DNA from: JBAYIE01 sp965279165
GTDB taxonomy: Bacteria > Bacteroidota > Bacteroidia > UKL13-3
Assembly: GCA_965279165.1 (NCBI GenBank)
Contig: OZ257140.1
Span: 806,001 to 870,000, forward strand
DNA length: 64,000 nucleotides
Reading direction: 5' to 3'
Shown here: piece by piece, positions 1 to 8,480 of the stretch
Position numbering within the stretch: position 1 is the stretch's first letter
How the letters are laid out: each line of letters begins with the position of its first letter
Made by a program: the position numbers and the translations under genes
The notes under the pieces: generated by a model
The model's input: the letters and a program-made list of their open reading frames with translations, nothing else
What the model was told of the DNA's origin: nothing
Database searches by the model: none

Positions 1-2
1 AA

Positions 3-146
3 GATGCTGCACTTGCCAAAACCCATTTTGTTGCCGATGCCATTGAAGCACTGGAGCAAGGCAAAAGGGTAAACAAAACCATGACGAAAGCAATTGGATG
101 CGGGATTAAGTGGAGGAAGAAGGTGACGGTGGATATTGGAAAGTGA
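3..146 (+). CDS. C-terminal end of a thioredoxin/peroxiredoxin-like protein (5' part outside window); repeat copy R1
   Basis: Frame 3 is open from the window edge to TGA at 144-146 and gives 47 residues ending in TKAIGCGIKWRKK followed by VTVDIGK. A C-terminal helix followed by an ETKAxGC-x-IKW-type ending is typical of Bacteroidota thioredoxin-family/AhpC-TSA proteins, so this is the tail of such a gene or a detached copy of that tail. The same tail recurs at about 1157-1273, 2174-2311 and 9862-10000. Because the 5' part is outside the window I cannot tell whether R1 belongs to the intact gene. Confidence 0.6.
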   Translation, partial: DAALAKTHFVADAIEALEQGKRVNKTMTKAIGCGIKWRKKVTVDIGK

Positions 147-305
147 CGTTTTTTAAAGTAGCAAGCTAAATTTTACTTGGTTGTTAAATTCTTTTTATAC
201 CTTTAAAATAGGTTTGTTTGTGGCGGCTTTCTGATTTGTTGTTAGAAGGATAAGAGAAGTGATAACGGCAATAAATAAGTTAGCGGTAATGCCACCTTCG
301 AAGAT
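147..305 (+). repeat. Downstream flank of repeat R1, shared with R4 and weakly with R3
   Basis: After the redoxin stop codon the sequence keeps its similarity to the region after R4 (10001-10150). Both have a TACCTTTAA box, then a GATAA-rich stretch, ending near GTTAGCGGTAATGCC in R1 and ATTAGGCGACAAG in R4. The region after R3 (2312-2445) is more weakly alike (GATACTTTTATAGTTAAT). The TACCTTTA box with TTG upstream could be a Bacteroidota promoter serving the next gene. The repeat unit is therefore longer than the coding tail, about 300 bp. Confidence 0.5.
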
Positions 306-365
306 TATTTAAAAGAATTTCCCGTTTTGGGAACAAACACCTATCTTTGGTAAAAGTTTTGAGTA

Positions 366-659
366 TTGAGAGTTATTGCTAAAAAAATAATACGAGAATT
401 CTGGGAGAAGCATTCTGATAGTGAACAACAACTAAAGTCGTGGTTTCAAGAAGCAAGTAATTCAAATTGGAAAAATCCTAATCAAATAAAAAAGGAGTAT
501 CCAAGTGCAAGTATTTTGAAGGACAACAGGATTGTTTTTAATATTAAAGGAAACAATTACCGATTAATTGTAAAGCTAAATTATGATTATCAAATGATTT
601 GGATACGATTTATCGGAACACATGCCGAATATGATAAGATTAATGCTAACGAAATTTAA
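366..659 (+). CDS. higB: HigB-family mRNA interferase toxin
   Basis: The 97-residue protein matches the HigB toxin family (RelE/ParE superfamily): a basic N-terminus, REFWEKHSD near residue 10, and the family's C-terminal signature IRFIGTHAEYDKI. Family members cleave mRNA on the ribosome and are neutralised by the HigA partner. The start is TTG at 366, which restores the usual MR(V/I)IxKK beginning; no ATG is available upstream in frame. The antitoxin gene follows after 5 bp. It lies between redoxin-tail repeats R1 and R2 and upstream of attC-like site A, so the pair looks like one mobile cassette. Confidence 0.88.
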   Translation: MRVIAKKIIREFWEKHSDSEQQLKSWFQEASNSNWKNPNQIKKEYPSASILKDNRIVFNIKGNNYRLIVKLNYDYQMIWIRFIGTHAEYDKINANEI

Positions 660-664
660 ATGCC

Positions 665-1021
665 ATGGAAATTAAACTAATAAAAACAAAGAAAGATTAC
701 AATCAAGCTCTAGAAAGACTTGAAGTAATTTTTGATGCTAAAAAAGGCTCCTCTGAAGGTGATGAACTTGAAGTACTTGGTATTTTACTTGAACAATATG
801 AGAAGGACCACTTCCCTATCGACCTTCCAGATCCAATTGAAGCTATAAAGTTCAGGATGGAACAAATGGGATATAATCAATCTGATTTAGCAGAAATTGT
901 TGGACTAAAAAGTCGTGCTAGTGAAATTTTAAATAAGAAAAGAAAACTATCTCTTGAAATGATTCGTCAATTACATGACAGACTAAACATTCCAACCGAC
1001 GTTCTCATTCAAACATACTAA
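665..1021 (+). CDS. higA: HigA-family antitoxin (XRE helix-turn-helix)
   Basis: The 118-residue protein has an N-terminal toxin-binding part and a helix-turn-helix at about residues 60-112, with the motif NQSDLAEIVG then SRASEILNKKRKLS, as in antitoxins paired with HigB. It should bind and inhibit the upstream toxin and repress the shared promoter. It is co-transcribed with the toxin (5-bp gap, toxin first, as usual for HigBA). The stop codon is followed 10 bp later by attC-like site A. Confidence 0.88.
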   Translation: MEIKLIKTKKDYNQALERLEVIFDAKKGSSEGDELEVLGILLEQYEKDHFPIDLPDPIEAIKFRMEQMGYNQSDLAEIVGLKSRASEILNKKRKLSLEMIRQLHDRLNIPTDVLIQTY

Positions 1022-1031
1022 GAAGTACTAC

Positions 1032-1163
1032 AGCTAACACGCGACTACCGCAAGTGGCGCTATTTTACTAAGTTGTTGCATTTCGTTTACCTATTTTCTT
1101 TATCTTAGCTTGACAATTTAACCACCGCAATCACTACCAACGGCAGGCGCGGGAACGTTGCTG
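1032..1163 (+). repeat. attC-like recombination site A
   Basis: It begins AGCTAAC (1032-1038) and ends AACGTTGCTG (GTT at 1157-1159), 132 bp. The ends are mutually complementary (AGC-TAAC against GTTGCT), and inner boxes also pair imperfectly: CGCG with CGCG, CTACCG with CGGCAG, and AGTGGCG with CGCAATCACT. The layout of outer AAC/GTT boxes, interrupted inner arms and a variable AT-rich middle is that of an integron attC site. It follows the HigBA stop by 10 bp. The redoxin-tail repeat R2 begins exactly at the GTT. Confidence 0.55.
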
Positions 1164-1273
1164 ACGCCATTGACGCCATAGAACAAGGCAAAAGGGTAAA
1201 TAAATCGATGACAAAAGCGATTGGGTGCGGGATTAAGTGGAGAAAGAAGGTGACGGTGGATATTGGGCAGTAA
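1157..1273 (+). repeat. Redoxin C-terminal tail repeat, copy R2
   Basis: A 117-bp stretch encodes 38 residues plus TAA (VADAIDAIEQGKRV, then NKSMTKAIGCGIKW) that differ only slightly from R1. The reading frame is open but there is no start codon of its own, so it is a detached gene end, not a gene. Similarity to R1 starts abruptly at the GTT that ends attC-like site A, which suggests the junction was made by recombination there. Confidence 0.7.
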
Positions 1274-1401
1274 AACTTGATTGAAATTAAATGTAATGGC
1301 CATAGGTAGTAATTTGCTATTTTGGAGCCTTTCCCCATAAAATAAATTAAGATTTCATCTTGACCATGTTCCATTATTAGTTAACTTTGTGATGCCGAAA
1401 T

Positions 1402-1776
1402 ATGGAACGACATAGACAAATAATATTCTTTAAAGATTACTTTCTTGACTTCTTTGACCAACAGACAGTAAAAGTAAAGGAAAAATTGACCACGTTCTAT
1501 TTGTAGTTAAAGTTGCAGAAAGAATACCTCAGAAGTTCTTTCAGCATTTAGAGGGCACAAATGGACTGTATGAAATAAGAATAGAATTTCAAAGTAATAT
1601 ATCGAATTTTCTGCTGTTTTGACGAGGGGCAAGTGGTCGTTTTGTTCAATGGTTTTCAAAAAAAATCTCAAAAGACCCCTTCCGGAGAACTTGACAAAGC
1701 CGTAAAGATTATGAACGAATATTTTGATGAAAAATTAAAAAGAAAACAAAATGAAATCAAAAAACCGAAAAAGTAA
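1402..1776 (+). pseudogene. Broken RelE/HigB-like (Gp49-type) toxin
   Basis: ATG at 1402 opens a frame encoding IIFFKDYFLDFF, then the frame breaks. The remaining family signature (VAERIPQKFFQHLEG, GLYEIRIEF, YRIFCCFDEG, VVVLFNGFQKK) is readable only by changing frame near 1485 (one base missing) and again near 1599 (two bases missing); the net frame is then restored and runs to TAA at 1774-1776. Intact relatives are about 115-120 residues and belong to the phage-derived Gp49/HigB toxins. The end overlaps the antitoxin start by 26 bp, as in intact pairs. The toxin is presumably dead. Confidence 0.8.
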
Positions 1777-2062
1777 GACCATTACCACTTTTGACGAACA
1801 TCTCGACAAACAATACGGAAAAGTTGGAACTGCAAAGCGGACAGATTTTGAAATTAAGGCTAAAGCTTTTGCTATTGGTGAAGTTATCAAAGAAGAAAGA
1901 CGCCTTGCTTCCATGACACAAGAACAATTGGCTGAAAAGACGGGAACAAAAAAAAGCTTCATTTCAAGAATTGAAAATGGACATAGTGACATCCAACTTT
2001 CTACCTTATATAAATTGTTGGAGTACGGTCTTGGCCGTAAGATTTCATTAATAATTGAGTAA
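1751..2062 (+). CDS. XRE-family antitoxin, orphaned by its broken toxin
   Basis: The 103-residue protein has a standard helix-turn-helix at about residues 40-95 (MTQEQLAEKTGTKKSFISRI, then ENG) and a basic N-terminus, typical of antitoxins paired with Gp49-type toxins. The frame is intact although the overlapping toxin gene carries two frameshifts, so the antitoxin survives alone. It could still act as a repressor or as an anti-addiction factor for related toxins. Its other reading frames are shadows. Confidence 0.85.
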   Translation: MKSKNRKSKTITTFDEHLDKQYGKVGTAKRTDFEIKAKAFAIGEVIKEERRLASMTQEQLAEKTGTKKSFISRIENGHSDIQLSTLYKLLEYGLGRKISLIIE

Positions 2063-2173
2063 AAATAGCAAATCATAATTCCAATAAACTATAACGGTTA
2101 TTATGTTTAAAATGCATATTTCGTTGCCAGGTTTTTTCTACATTAGTTTAATAAATAAAAACTGATAAATCTG

Positions 2174-2311
2174 ATGATGCTTTAACGGCAAAAAAATGCC
2201 AATGCCATTGAAGCCCTAGAGCAAGGCAAAATGGTAAACAAAACCATGACGAAGGCGATTGGGTGCGGGATTAAGTGGAGGAAGAAGGTAGCGGTGGATA
2301 TTGGGCAGTGA
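2174..2311 (+). repeat. Redoxin C-terminal tail repeat, copy R3
   Basis: It encodes NAIEALEQGKMVNKTMTKA then IGCGIKWRKKVAVDIGQ and a TGA at 2309-2311, with the frame intact. Upstream similarity to R1 continues to a GATGCT at about 2174 with a short deletion. Downstream similarity is weaker. It has no start codon of its own and separates the second toxin-antitoxin locus from the following genes. Confidence 0.7.
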
Positions 2312-2494
2312 TGGCCTTTTGAGAAAGTATGCATACAATATTTTTTAAATTTAAAGCATTTTGATACTTTTATAGTTAATTGTATACTGGCTAAATCACA
2401 AACTGAACGAATGATATGAGTATAAATTTGTTGCCAATAAAGTTGTAAGTCATCGTTCGTTTTCTATTTGTAAATTAAAAAAATCGAAAAAATA

Positions 2495-3118
2495 ATGAAA
2501 ACACTTTTATACACACTGATTTTATCTCTATCTGTAATGACATCCTCAGCTCAAACTGATACTATCCATTCCAATGACTCCATCAGTAGAATGCTTAATG
2601 AACTTAAAAAAAGTGGAATTGAACACTTTACATTTAAAGGAATTCCCATAAACGGATCATTGACCCAATTTGTAGCGCAACTTAAATCGCTAAATTTTAC
2701 ATTACTTAAAGTTACTGAAGCCGATGCATTACTTGCAGGTAAATTTGCAGGAGAGGAAGTTCATATTTTTGTACAATCAGCACAAAATACTGTATATGGT
2801 GTAACTGTAAGTTATGAAGAAAAAACATCCTGGAAGGCAATTAAAACACAATATGAAAACACGAAAGCCCTACTGATATCAAAATACGGAAATCCAAAGG
2901 AATCTAGTGAAGTGTTTGATGAACCAATATATGAAGTTCCTGGTATGGAGTTGTCAGGATTGAGGAAAGACAAATGTAACTATAGTTCAACTTTTGTGAC
3001 AGAGAATGGCAATGGAATGATTAATTTAAAAATTTCGACAAATGCAAGTTTAGTATTGAATTATATAGACGCGATGAATTATCTACTTATAAGTGGGGAA
3101 ATTTATAAAGACTATTAA
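2495..3118 (+). CDS. Secreted protein of unknown function
   Basis: The 207-residue protein starts with a clear signal peptide (MKTLLYTLILSLSVMTSSAQ) ending at about residue 20, so it is exported to the periplasm or surface. The middle (FKGIPINGSLTQFVAQLKSLNF) has the look of a small alpha/beta domain seen in short Bacteroidota secreted proteins, but I do not recognise a family. No catalytic motif is evident. The context is a mixed accessory array of single-gene units on the plus strand. Confidence 0.7.
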   Translation: MKTLLYTLILSLSVMTSSAQTDTIHSNDSISRMLNELKKSGIEHFTFKGIPINGSLTQFVAQLKSLNFTLLKVTEADALLAGKFAGEEVHIFVQSAQNTVYGVTVSYEEKTSWKAIKTQYENTKALLISKYGNPKESSEVFDEPIYEVPGMELSGLRKDKCNYSSTFVTENGNGMINLKISTNASLVLNYIDAMNYLLISGEIYKDY

Positions 3119-3291
3119 ATAATACAAAATACTTTACGCATTACATACAGAAGTAGCAAAGGTGGCTGACTTTGAACATTGATAATTTGTGCGACTTTGT
3201 TACCTTCGAAAAGATTTAAAATTTAGTCTTAACAATTTCTTTAAAGAGTCAAACCTACTAAATTATACCACAACTTAAATAAAATACAAAA

Positions 3292-3945
3292 ATGGCAGAA
3301 TGTATTGAATGTGGAGACTACACAAAATTTAATGGTGGCCTTTGCTCAAAGTGCTACGCCAAAAAAAACAACAAATTTACCCCCACAATAGCTGGAGCAA
3401 AAAACGACTTTGAAAGTTTTGACGACTTTGATGATTTCGCTGACCTTCCATCAGGTCTTTCGGATAAAGAAAGAAGTTATAGGTATGGAATGATTAAGGG
3501 TCGAATTGCTGAGACTTTAATTCAAGAACTATTCTTAAGTCTTGGTTATAATGTCTTTCGCTATGGAATGGAGAATACAATTCCAGGTATTATGGAGCTT
3601 TTAAAAGGCGTTCGATCTGACGTTGCTCAAGAAATAAGACGTATGCCCGATTTTGTAATGCAAAATCCAAAAACGAAGGAAGTATACTTCGTTGAAGTTA
3701 AATTTCGAGCAAGTGGTGAATTCAAACTAAAAGACTTACCTAAAAACTATCCTTATGAAAACGCATATATAATTCTTGTATCGAAAAAGCATATAAAGTG
3801 CGTTACAGTGACAGAACTACAAATTGGAAAAGAAATTACACCAACATCACACAACTATTTGGGAAGTCGAAAAGAATTTGACTTGGATAAAGACGTAATC
3901 ATTGACTTCTGTCTATTTGCAATTCAATTCTTTGAAAATGTATAA
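3292..3945 (+). CDS. Zinc-ribbon protein with PD-(D/E)XK nuclease-like domain
   Basis: The 217-residue protein begins with a four-cysteine zinc ribbon (C4, C7, C18, C21). An acidic linker rich in Asp and Phe follows. The C-terminal half carries a PD-(D/E)XK core: PDF at about residues 119-121 and VEVKF at about 133-137, after a helix starting with GRIAETLIQELF. This is the restriction-endonuclease-like fold with the expected Asp and Glu-x-Lys residues. It probably cuts or binds nucleic acid and is plausibly a defence nuclease, but the target is unknown. Confidence 0.7.
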   Translation: MAECIECGDYTKFNGGLCSKCYAKKNNKFTPTIAGAKNDFESFDDFDDFADLPSGLSDKERSYRYGMIKGRIAETLIQELFLSLGYNVFRYGMENTIPGIMELLKGVRSDVAQEIRRMPDFVMQNPKTKEVYFVEVKFRASGEFKLKDLPKNYPYENAYIILVSKKHIKCVTVTELQIGKEITPTSHNYLGSRKEFDLDKDVIIDFCLFAIQFFENV

Positions 3946-4199
3946 AATTAGGCTATAATGACTAGGCAATTGGATCATTAAAAAAACAAAAAAACTGGCT
4001 TTTTGTATCATTATTTTTTTTGATACCTTTAATTTATAATTGTTTAACACAGTTGCGTAATGATATGTTTGAAAATTTGGCGACACGAAACAACGTATTA
4101 TGAAGTTAGAAATCAATTGAGAATAAAATGAATTCTATGATCTATTAAAAAAAAACGATAACGAAAAGTTTTACATTAAGAAATTTAACTGGTAAGTTT

Positions 4200-4904
4200 A
4201 TGAAAAAAATAATCGTATTCATAACGCTGTTGTTAGTTACAATGCAGAGTTATTCACAAGACACAAAAGGATATATTGGATTTTCATTAGGCCCAAGTAT
4301 ACCTATGGGTGACCTAGCTAGTAAAGATATAAATAAGAATTCTGCAGGATTTGCAGAAACTGGAGCTTTTGTTGATCTTTCTTTTGCATACAAATTAGGA
4401 GGAAGCAATTTTGGTATAACGGCATTACTCCGAGCACAAGCAAACTCTACGAACCTCCAGTCTATGGCGAATGCTTTGGCAAATGAGTATCCAGGATACA
4501 CTTGGACAATTGAAAGTGACGGCTGGGCATTGAGTGGATTAATGTTTGGTGGATTTGGTTCTTTCCCGGTATCTGAAAATGTTAGTTTTGATACAAAAGC
4601 TATGATTGGATTTTTGAACGCCGGTTCACCCAACCTAACCATTACAGTTAGTGAACCAGGAGGAACTGGATGGATATCCTCAAGTAGAGCAACGACAAGA
4701 TCTTTTGCCTACCTAATTGGTGCCGGATTTAAATTCTCCTTGGGCAAGAAACTATACTTATTGACAAACTTGGACTACATTGGTTCGAATCCGGAATTCA
4801 CAGATGTTGAAACAAAAACAAGTGATGGAAATCGATCAACAGATACATGGAGTCAAAAAATGGGAACAATGAATTTTGGTATAGGTATCGCTTTAAAAAT
4901 ATAA
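4200..4904 (+). CDS. Outer-membrane beta-barrel protein (porin-like family)
   Basis: The 234-residue protein has a signal peptide (cleavage after about residue 20, SYSQ), then YIGFSLGPSIPMGDL, the usual first strand of Bacteroidota outer-membrane beta-barrel proteins. Alternating aromatic/polar strands continue to a last strand (MNFGIGIALKI) suited to barrel assembly. Length fits an eight-stranded barrel. Function is unknown; it would sit in the outer membrane. Confidence 0.75.
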   Translation: MKKIIVFITLLLVTMQSYSQDTKGYIGFSLGPSIPMGDLASKDINKNSAGFAETGAFVDLSFAYKLGGSNFGITALLRAQANSTNLQSMANALANEYPGYTWTIESDGWALSGLMFGGFGSFPVSENVSFDTKAMIGFLNAGSPNLTITVSEPGGTGWISSSRATTRSFAYLIGAGFKFSLGKKLYLLTNLDYIGSNPEFTDVETKTSDGNRSTDTWSQKMGTMNFGIGIALKI

Positions 4905-5075
4905 TTGCAACTATATACAGTACCTTAAAGCATGTCAGTAATCATGTTTAAATATTATAATTCTTTAAAAGTTTTTCTATCTTATTATTATAAATAAACA
5001 ATGAAAAATTCAACACTTCTTTTAGTTACTGAATGATATAGTTAATAATAGGTCGCCTGACGACAAATTGAAAAT

Positions 5076-5900
5076 ATGACTTTACACGAAGCAATAGAAA
5101 AACTTTTACGTCAAATAGGACGCCCTATGACAACACAGCAAATAGCTGACGAATTGAATAAAAACGATTGGTATCAGAAAAAGGACGGCTCAAAAATTCA
5201 AGCGTTTCAAATTCACGGTAGGACAAGAAACTACGCAAACATTTTTGACCGAGACGGTTCAATCGTTTCGCTAATCGGACAACCAAAAACAAAAGTTGAA
5301 CTGAACCATAAGGAAACTCCTAAAAAAGTAATTAAAGCAACACAAATTTCATCAGTTGACACTAGCATACTTGAAAAGATTTTGATGAACGAGAAAAATT
5401 ATAAAAGTGCTAGTAACATTGACAATTTAGTTCCTCACATCGCTGGACTTTATTGTATTCGTATTGCGGACATCAACAAACTTCCAAAACCGTTCAACAC
5501 TTTTTTAGCAGACAGACAACACAACATAATTTACATCGGTATTGCAACAGAGAGTTTGAACAAAAGGCTTTTAAATCAAGAACTTCGTGCTAAAGGACAC
5601 GGGACATTTTTTCGGAGCATCGGTGCAGTGCTTGGACACCGACCCCAAAAAGGATCACTGACAACCAAAGCAAACAAGCGCAACTACAAATTTACACCAA
5701 CTGCCGAGCAGAAAATTATTAAGTGGATAAACGACAACTTGCAAGTAAACTGGGTTGACTTTATTGGCGACTTTGAAAGCTTGGAAACAGGACTAATAAC
5801 CAAATACAGACCGTTAATTAATATTGCAAAAAATCCTTCAGCACTTCAACTACTTTCCGACTTGAGAAATGAATGTGTTCAAATAGCAAACGAACTATGA
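5076..5900 (+). CDS. HARE-HTH domain protein with GIY-YIG nuclease domain
   Basis: Residues 1-70 resemble the HARE-HTH winged helix (LHEAIEKLLRQIGRPMTTQQ, then IHGRTRNYANIF), a DNA-binding module often attached to nucleases. From about residue 124 (GLYCIRI) to 245 there is a GIY-YIG nuclease: GLY, then IIYIGIA at about 152-158, FFRS at about 178 and the Glu of SLETGLI at about 236, ending in the usual RPLIN. The likely role is cutting of DNA, perhaps chosen by base modification or sequence. The stop is 40 bp before attC-like site B. Confidence 0.8.
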   Translation: MTLHEAIEKLLRQIGRPMTTQQIADELNKNDWYQKKDGSKIQAFQIHGRTRNYANIFDRDGSIVSLIGQPKTKVELNHKETPKKVIKATQISSVDTSILEKILMNEKNYKSASNIDNLVPHIAGLYCIRIADINKLPKPFNTFLADRQHNIIYIGIATESLNKRLLNQELRAKGHGTFFRSIGAVLGHRPQKGSLTTKANKRNYKFTPTAEQKIIKWINDNLQVNWVDFIGDFESLETGLITKYRPLINIAKNPSALQLLSDLRNECVQIANEL

Positions 5901-5940
5901 CTTCAACCCTTGATACATTGACAGACAAAAGTATTACAAC

Positions 5941-6072
5941 CGCTAACAGTACCTACCCAAAAGTCGCGTTTTCTTGTAATAAGGACAGTTTAGCGGTGAT
6001 TCAAACATTAGTTTTTCAATTCAAGTTTTGTGGTATATGTCCCGCCCTTCGGGTAGCTGCAAAACGTTAGTG
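5941..6072 (+). repeat. attC-like recombination site B
   Basis: It runs from CGCTAAC (5941-5947) to GTTAGTG (6066-6072), 132 bp. The two end boxes pair over most of their length. Inner arms CTACCC and GGGTAG also pair. The last bases before the GTT are AAAAC, as in sites C, E and F. The centre has TTTTGTGGTATAT, similar to site E. It lies between the GIY-YIG nuclease gene and the lipoprotein gene, whose start is 57 bp after the site. Confidence 0.55.
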
Positions 6073-6129
6073 ACAAGCAACGCCAAAGTGAAGTAAAAAA
6101 CAAAAAAGTAACCATTAAAAATTAACAAG

Positions 6130-6549
6130 ATGAAATCATGTTTTATTAAACAAAGAAATTTAACCCTTACTCTAATTGTAGTTAGTTTATTTACCTTTTT
6201 TACCTATTCTAGTTGCAAAGAAGATGACACGAGTTGCAACGGAGCAGTAACACCACAACCTACAGATAGTTTTTATGTGAAGTACGTTTTAAAAGGCAAT
6301 GGTGCTTATGGTCGTTTTAGTAATTGGTCAGTAACTACAGATCAAGGAAAATATACTAATAGCGGAACTCAGGTGGGCTCTTGGACCCAAACATATGGAC
6401 CTGTAGGTAAAGGATTTTATTGTGATGTTAGAATAGGTAATTATATAAATGGGGCTCCCACTATTGAAATACATGTTGCAAAAAACCAAGATCCATTTGC
6501 AGTAAAAGTAAATAAAACAGGTAACTCAGCGTCATATACTATAAATTAG
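6130..6549 (+). CDS. Small lipoprotein of unknown function
   Basis: The 139-residue protein has a lipoprotein signal: a hydrophobic stretch (LTLIVVSLFTFF) and a lipobox ending at C29 (YSSC). The mature part (about 110 residues) is rich in Gly, Asn and Tyr and has a beta-rich pattern with paired WSVTTDQGKYTNSGT and GSWTQTYGP strands. It would be anchored in a membrane facing the periplasm or surface. I do not recognise a family. Confidence 0.7.
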   Translation: MKSCFIKQRNLTLTLIVVSLFTFFTYSSCKEDDTSCNGAVTPQPTDSFYVKYVLKGNGAYGRFSNWSVTTDQGKYTNSGTQVGSWTQTYGPVGKGFYCDVRIGNYINGAPTIEIHVAKNQDPFAVKVNKTGNSASYTIN

Positions 6550-7082
6550 TGAGCCGTTAATTATACATTAGCATTGTTGTCAAAAAATGCCTGCCTCTAA
6601 CAGCGCACTTGCAATAAAAACAAAACATCCTACTTCTTTCACAAAATGGATGGGTGCATTTTTTTGAATTCCCTCCATTTAATAAAGCTATTTTCTATTT
6701 TCAGTGATGATTGCAGAAGCAATGACCAAGCTGCAAAAAAACCTATGCATTAATAAAGCAAAACTATAGTTAAGATCAGCACCTAACTTTTAAGCCCTAA
6801 ACACCTGCAGCCAACGGAAACAGCATTCAAAACTTGTGTTGCCTGATTTTTGCACCCATTTTACCCCGTATTTCATCACATTTTATTCCTTTCTTAATTC
6901 ATCCCCGTCCACCTAAGAAACAAATTACGCACATGCCAAACCTATCCGTAAATATTGGTCATTTGGATAGATTAACAATTTAGATTCAGGCCAACCAAGG
7001 CTACACCCTTTTGTGCATTTCTTTCCAACTATAGACACCACACTTCCCCTTTATCTTTACATCCCTTTTTTAGAAATACGCT
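6550..7082 (+). other. Intergenic stretch of 533 bp before the dnaB-like gene
   Basis: No gene is visible. A lone CTCTAACAGCGC at about 6597 resembles the first half of the attC-like sites but I find no matching AACGTT end. Near 7050 a TTTATCTTTAC box could be the -7 element of the promoter for the dnaB-like gene. The rest is AT-rich without clear structure. Confidence 0.4.
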
Positions 7083-8471
7083 ATGGAAACACCAAACGAA
7101 AATATTTCGATGGAGCAGGCACTGCTTGCCGGATTACTCTTTGACAAGAGCCTTTTGAATAGATATATCTCAACCTTAAAGGGTAATTACTTCTCCAAAG
7201 AATTTAACAGGCTTACCATGGATGCTATTCTCAAACTGGATGAACAGCAAACTCCCGTTGATACCTATACCGTAAATAACCTTGTAAAAGCTTACGGAGC
7301 CGACGAAGAAACCGCAAGTCAAATTCTCCAATGGACTGATCCTAAACTTTCGGACGTCCAATTTTTGGCTTATTCATCTGTACTCAAGGAGAACTACCAA
7401 AGAAGAGAACTGGTTGCACATGGTGCTTTTCTGGTCGAAAAAGGATTGGACCCTGAAATCCCCGTAAATGAACTCCTGATAGAATCGGAGCAGACTGTAA
7501 TTAAGTTGAATACTTTAAACAACAAACAATACTTAAAACCAATGAATGAAGTTATTGCTGACTTTATGGATGAAGTATTGGTAGATGCCAACCAAACGGT
7601 TTCAAAAAATCACAGTTGGTTTAATGATGAACTGGAATTGAAATTAAGCGGCCTGCGGAATGGGGAACTTATTATATTGGGAGCACGACCGGGTATGGGT
7701 AAAACATCTTTTTTGGTTACACAGTTATTGCATTCCTTATGCACTCAAAAGAAGAAGGTGGCATTTGTATCGATGGAGTCTGATCGGGATTTGATTACCT
7801 ACCGAATGTTGGCGCAACAATTAGAAATTGACATTCCTTCCCTACTATCAAAAAAAATAACACCGGAAGAAACTTTGCTTTTAAAAAATTATGCAAACAT
7901 ACTTGCGGATAAACCTTTGCATTTACTCGACAACAGCGAAATGACGGTTTTTCAGATGCGTCATGCCATACGACAAATTCAAGCTACACAAGGTTTGGAT
8001 ATGGTAATTGTTGATTACCTCCAACTCATACATTACGGACGTCATACCTACACCAGGGAACAAGAAATTGCAGGTATTGTACAAGTGTTGAAACACCTGG
8101 CGAGGGAATTGGATATACCGGTTTTGGTGAGTTCGCAATTAAGCCGGGCCAGTGAGAAAAGAGGTGCCGCTTCTATTCCATTATTAAGCGATTTAAGGGA
8201 AAGTGGTAGCATAGAACAAACAGCAGATAAGGTAATGTTTATTTATCGACCCGAATATTATGGTATTTTAGAATATGAAGATGGTAGTTCGACGGAACAA
8301 ATGGCTGAAGTGCATATTGCTAAAAACAGACTAGGACCAATGGGAGCAGCACGCTTGCGATTCAACCACGAATTAGCACGATTTGAAAATTTAGATGGTA
8401 TGTCAAATGGGTTTTTAGGATACAATGTACCCCACAGTAGAAGGGATGAATTTAGTGTACCGCCATTCTAA
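7083..8471 (+). CDS. DnaB-like replicative helicase paralogue
   Basis: The 462-residue protein has the two DnaB parts. The N-terminal helical domain (about 1-130) has the usual MEQALLAGLLFD start. The RecA-like helicase domain has Walker A GARPGMGKTS at about residues 199-208, Walker B VDYLQL at about 309-314, the SQLSR motif, and SDLRESGSIEQTAD. Length is slightly below a housekeeping DnaB (about 480-520). It sits in accessory DNA, ends 9 bp before the retron ncRNA and shares its strand, so it is more likely an element-borne copy or a retron partner than the main replicative helicase. Confidence 0.85.
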   Translation: METPNENISMEQALLAGLLFDKSLLNRYISTLKGNYFSKEFNRLTMDAILKLDEQQTPVDTYTVNNLVKAYGADEETASQILQWTDPKLSDVQFLAYSSVLKENYQRRELVAHGAFLVEKGLDPEIPVNELLIESEQTVIKLNTLNNKQYLKPMNEVIADFMDEVLVDANQTVSKNHSWFNDELELKLSGLRNGELIILGARPGMGKTSFLVTQLLHSLCTQKKKVAFVSMESDRDLITYRMLAQQLEIDIPSLLSKKITPEETLLLKNYANILADKPLHLLDNSEMTVFQMRHAIRQIQATQGLDMVIVDYLQLIHYGRHTYTREQEIAGIVQVLKHLARELDIPVLVSSQLSRASEKRGAASIPLLSDLRESGSIEQTADKVMFIYRPEYYGILEYEDGSSTEQMAEVHIAKNRLGPMGAARLRFNHELARFENLDGMSNGFLGYNVPHSRRDEFSVPPF

Positions 8472-8480
8472 TAAAATATT

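Noticed and set aside
236..310. GTTAGCGGTAATGCC before HigB as a further attC end
   Set aside because: There is a plausible GTTRRRY-like end but no matching upstream TAAC box at the right distance.
2084..2110. Short palindrome ATAACGGTTAT after the orphan antitoxin
   Set aside because: Too short, with no AACGTT partner, to be called an attC-like site or a terminator.
4018..4110. GATACCTTTAATTTATAATTG and AACGTAT near the barrel gene, similar to parts of the repeats
   Set aside because: The complementary arms seen in sites A-F are missing, so I did not count it as an attC-like site, although it may be a decayed one.
5873..6070. 65-codon open frame overlapping the end of the GIY-YIG gene
   Set aside because: It is a frame through attC-like site B and has no protein-like features.
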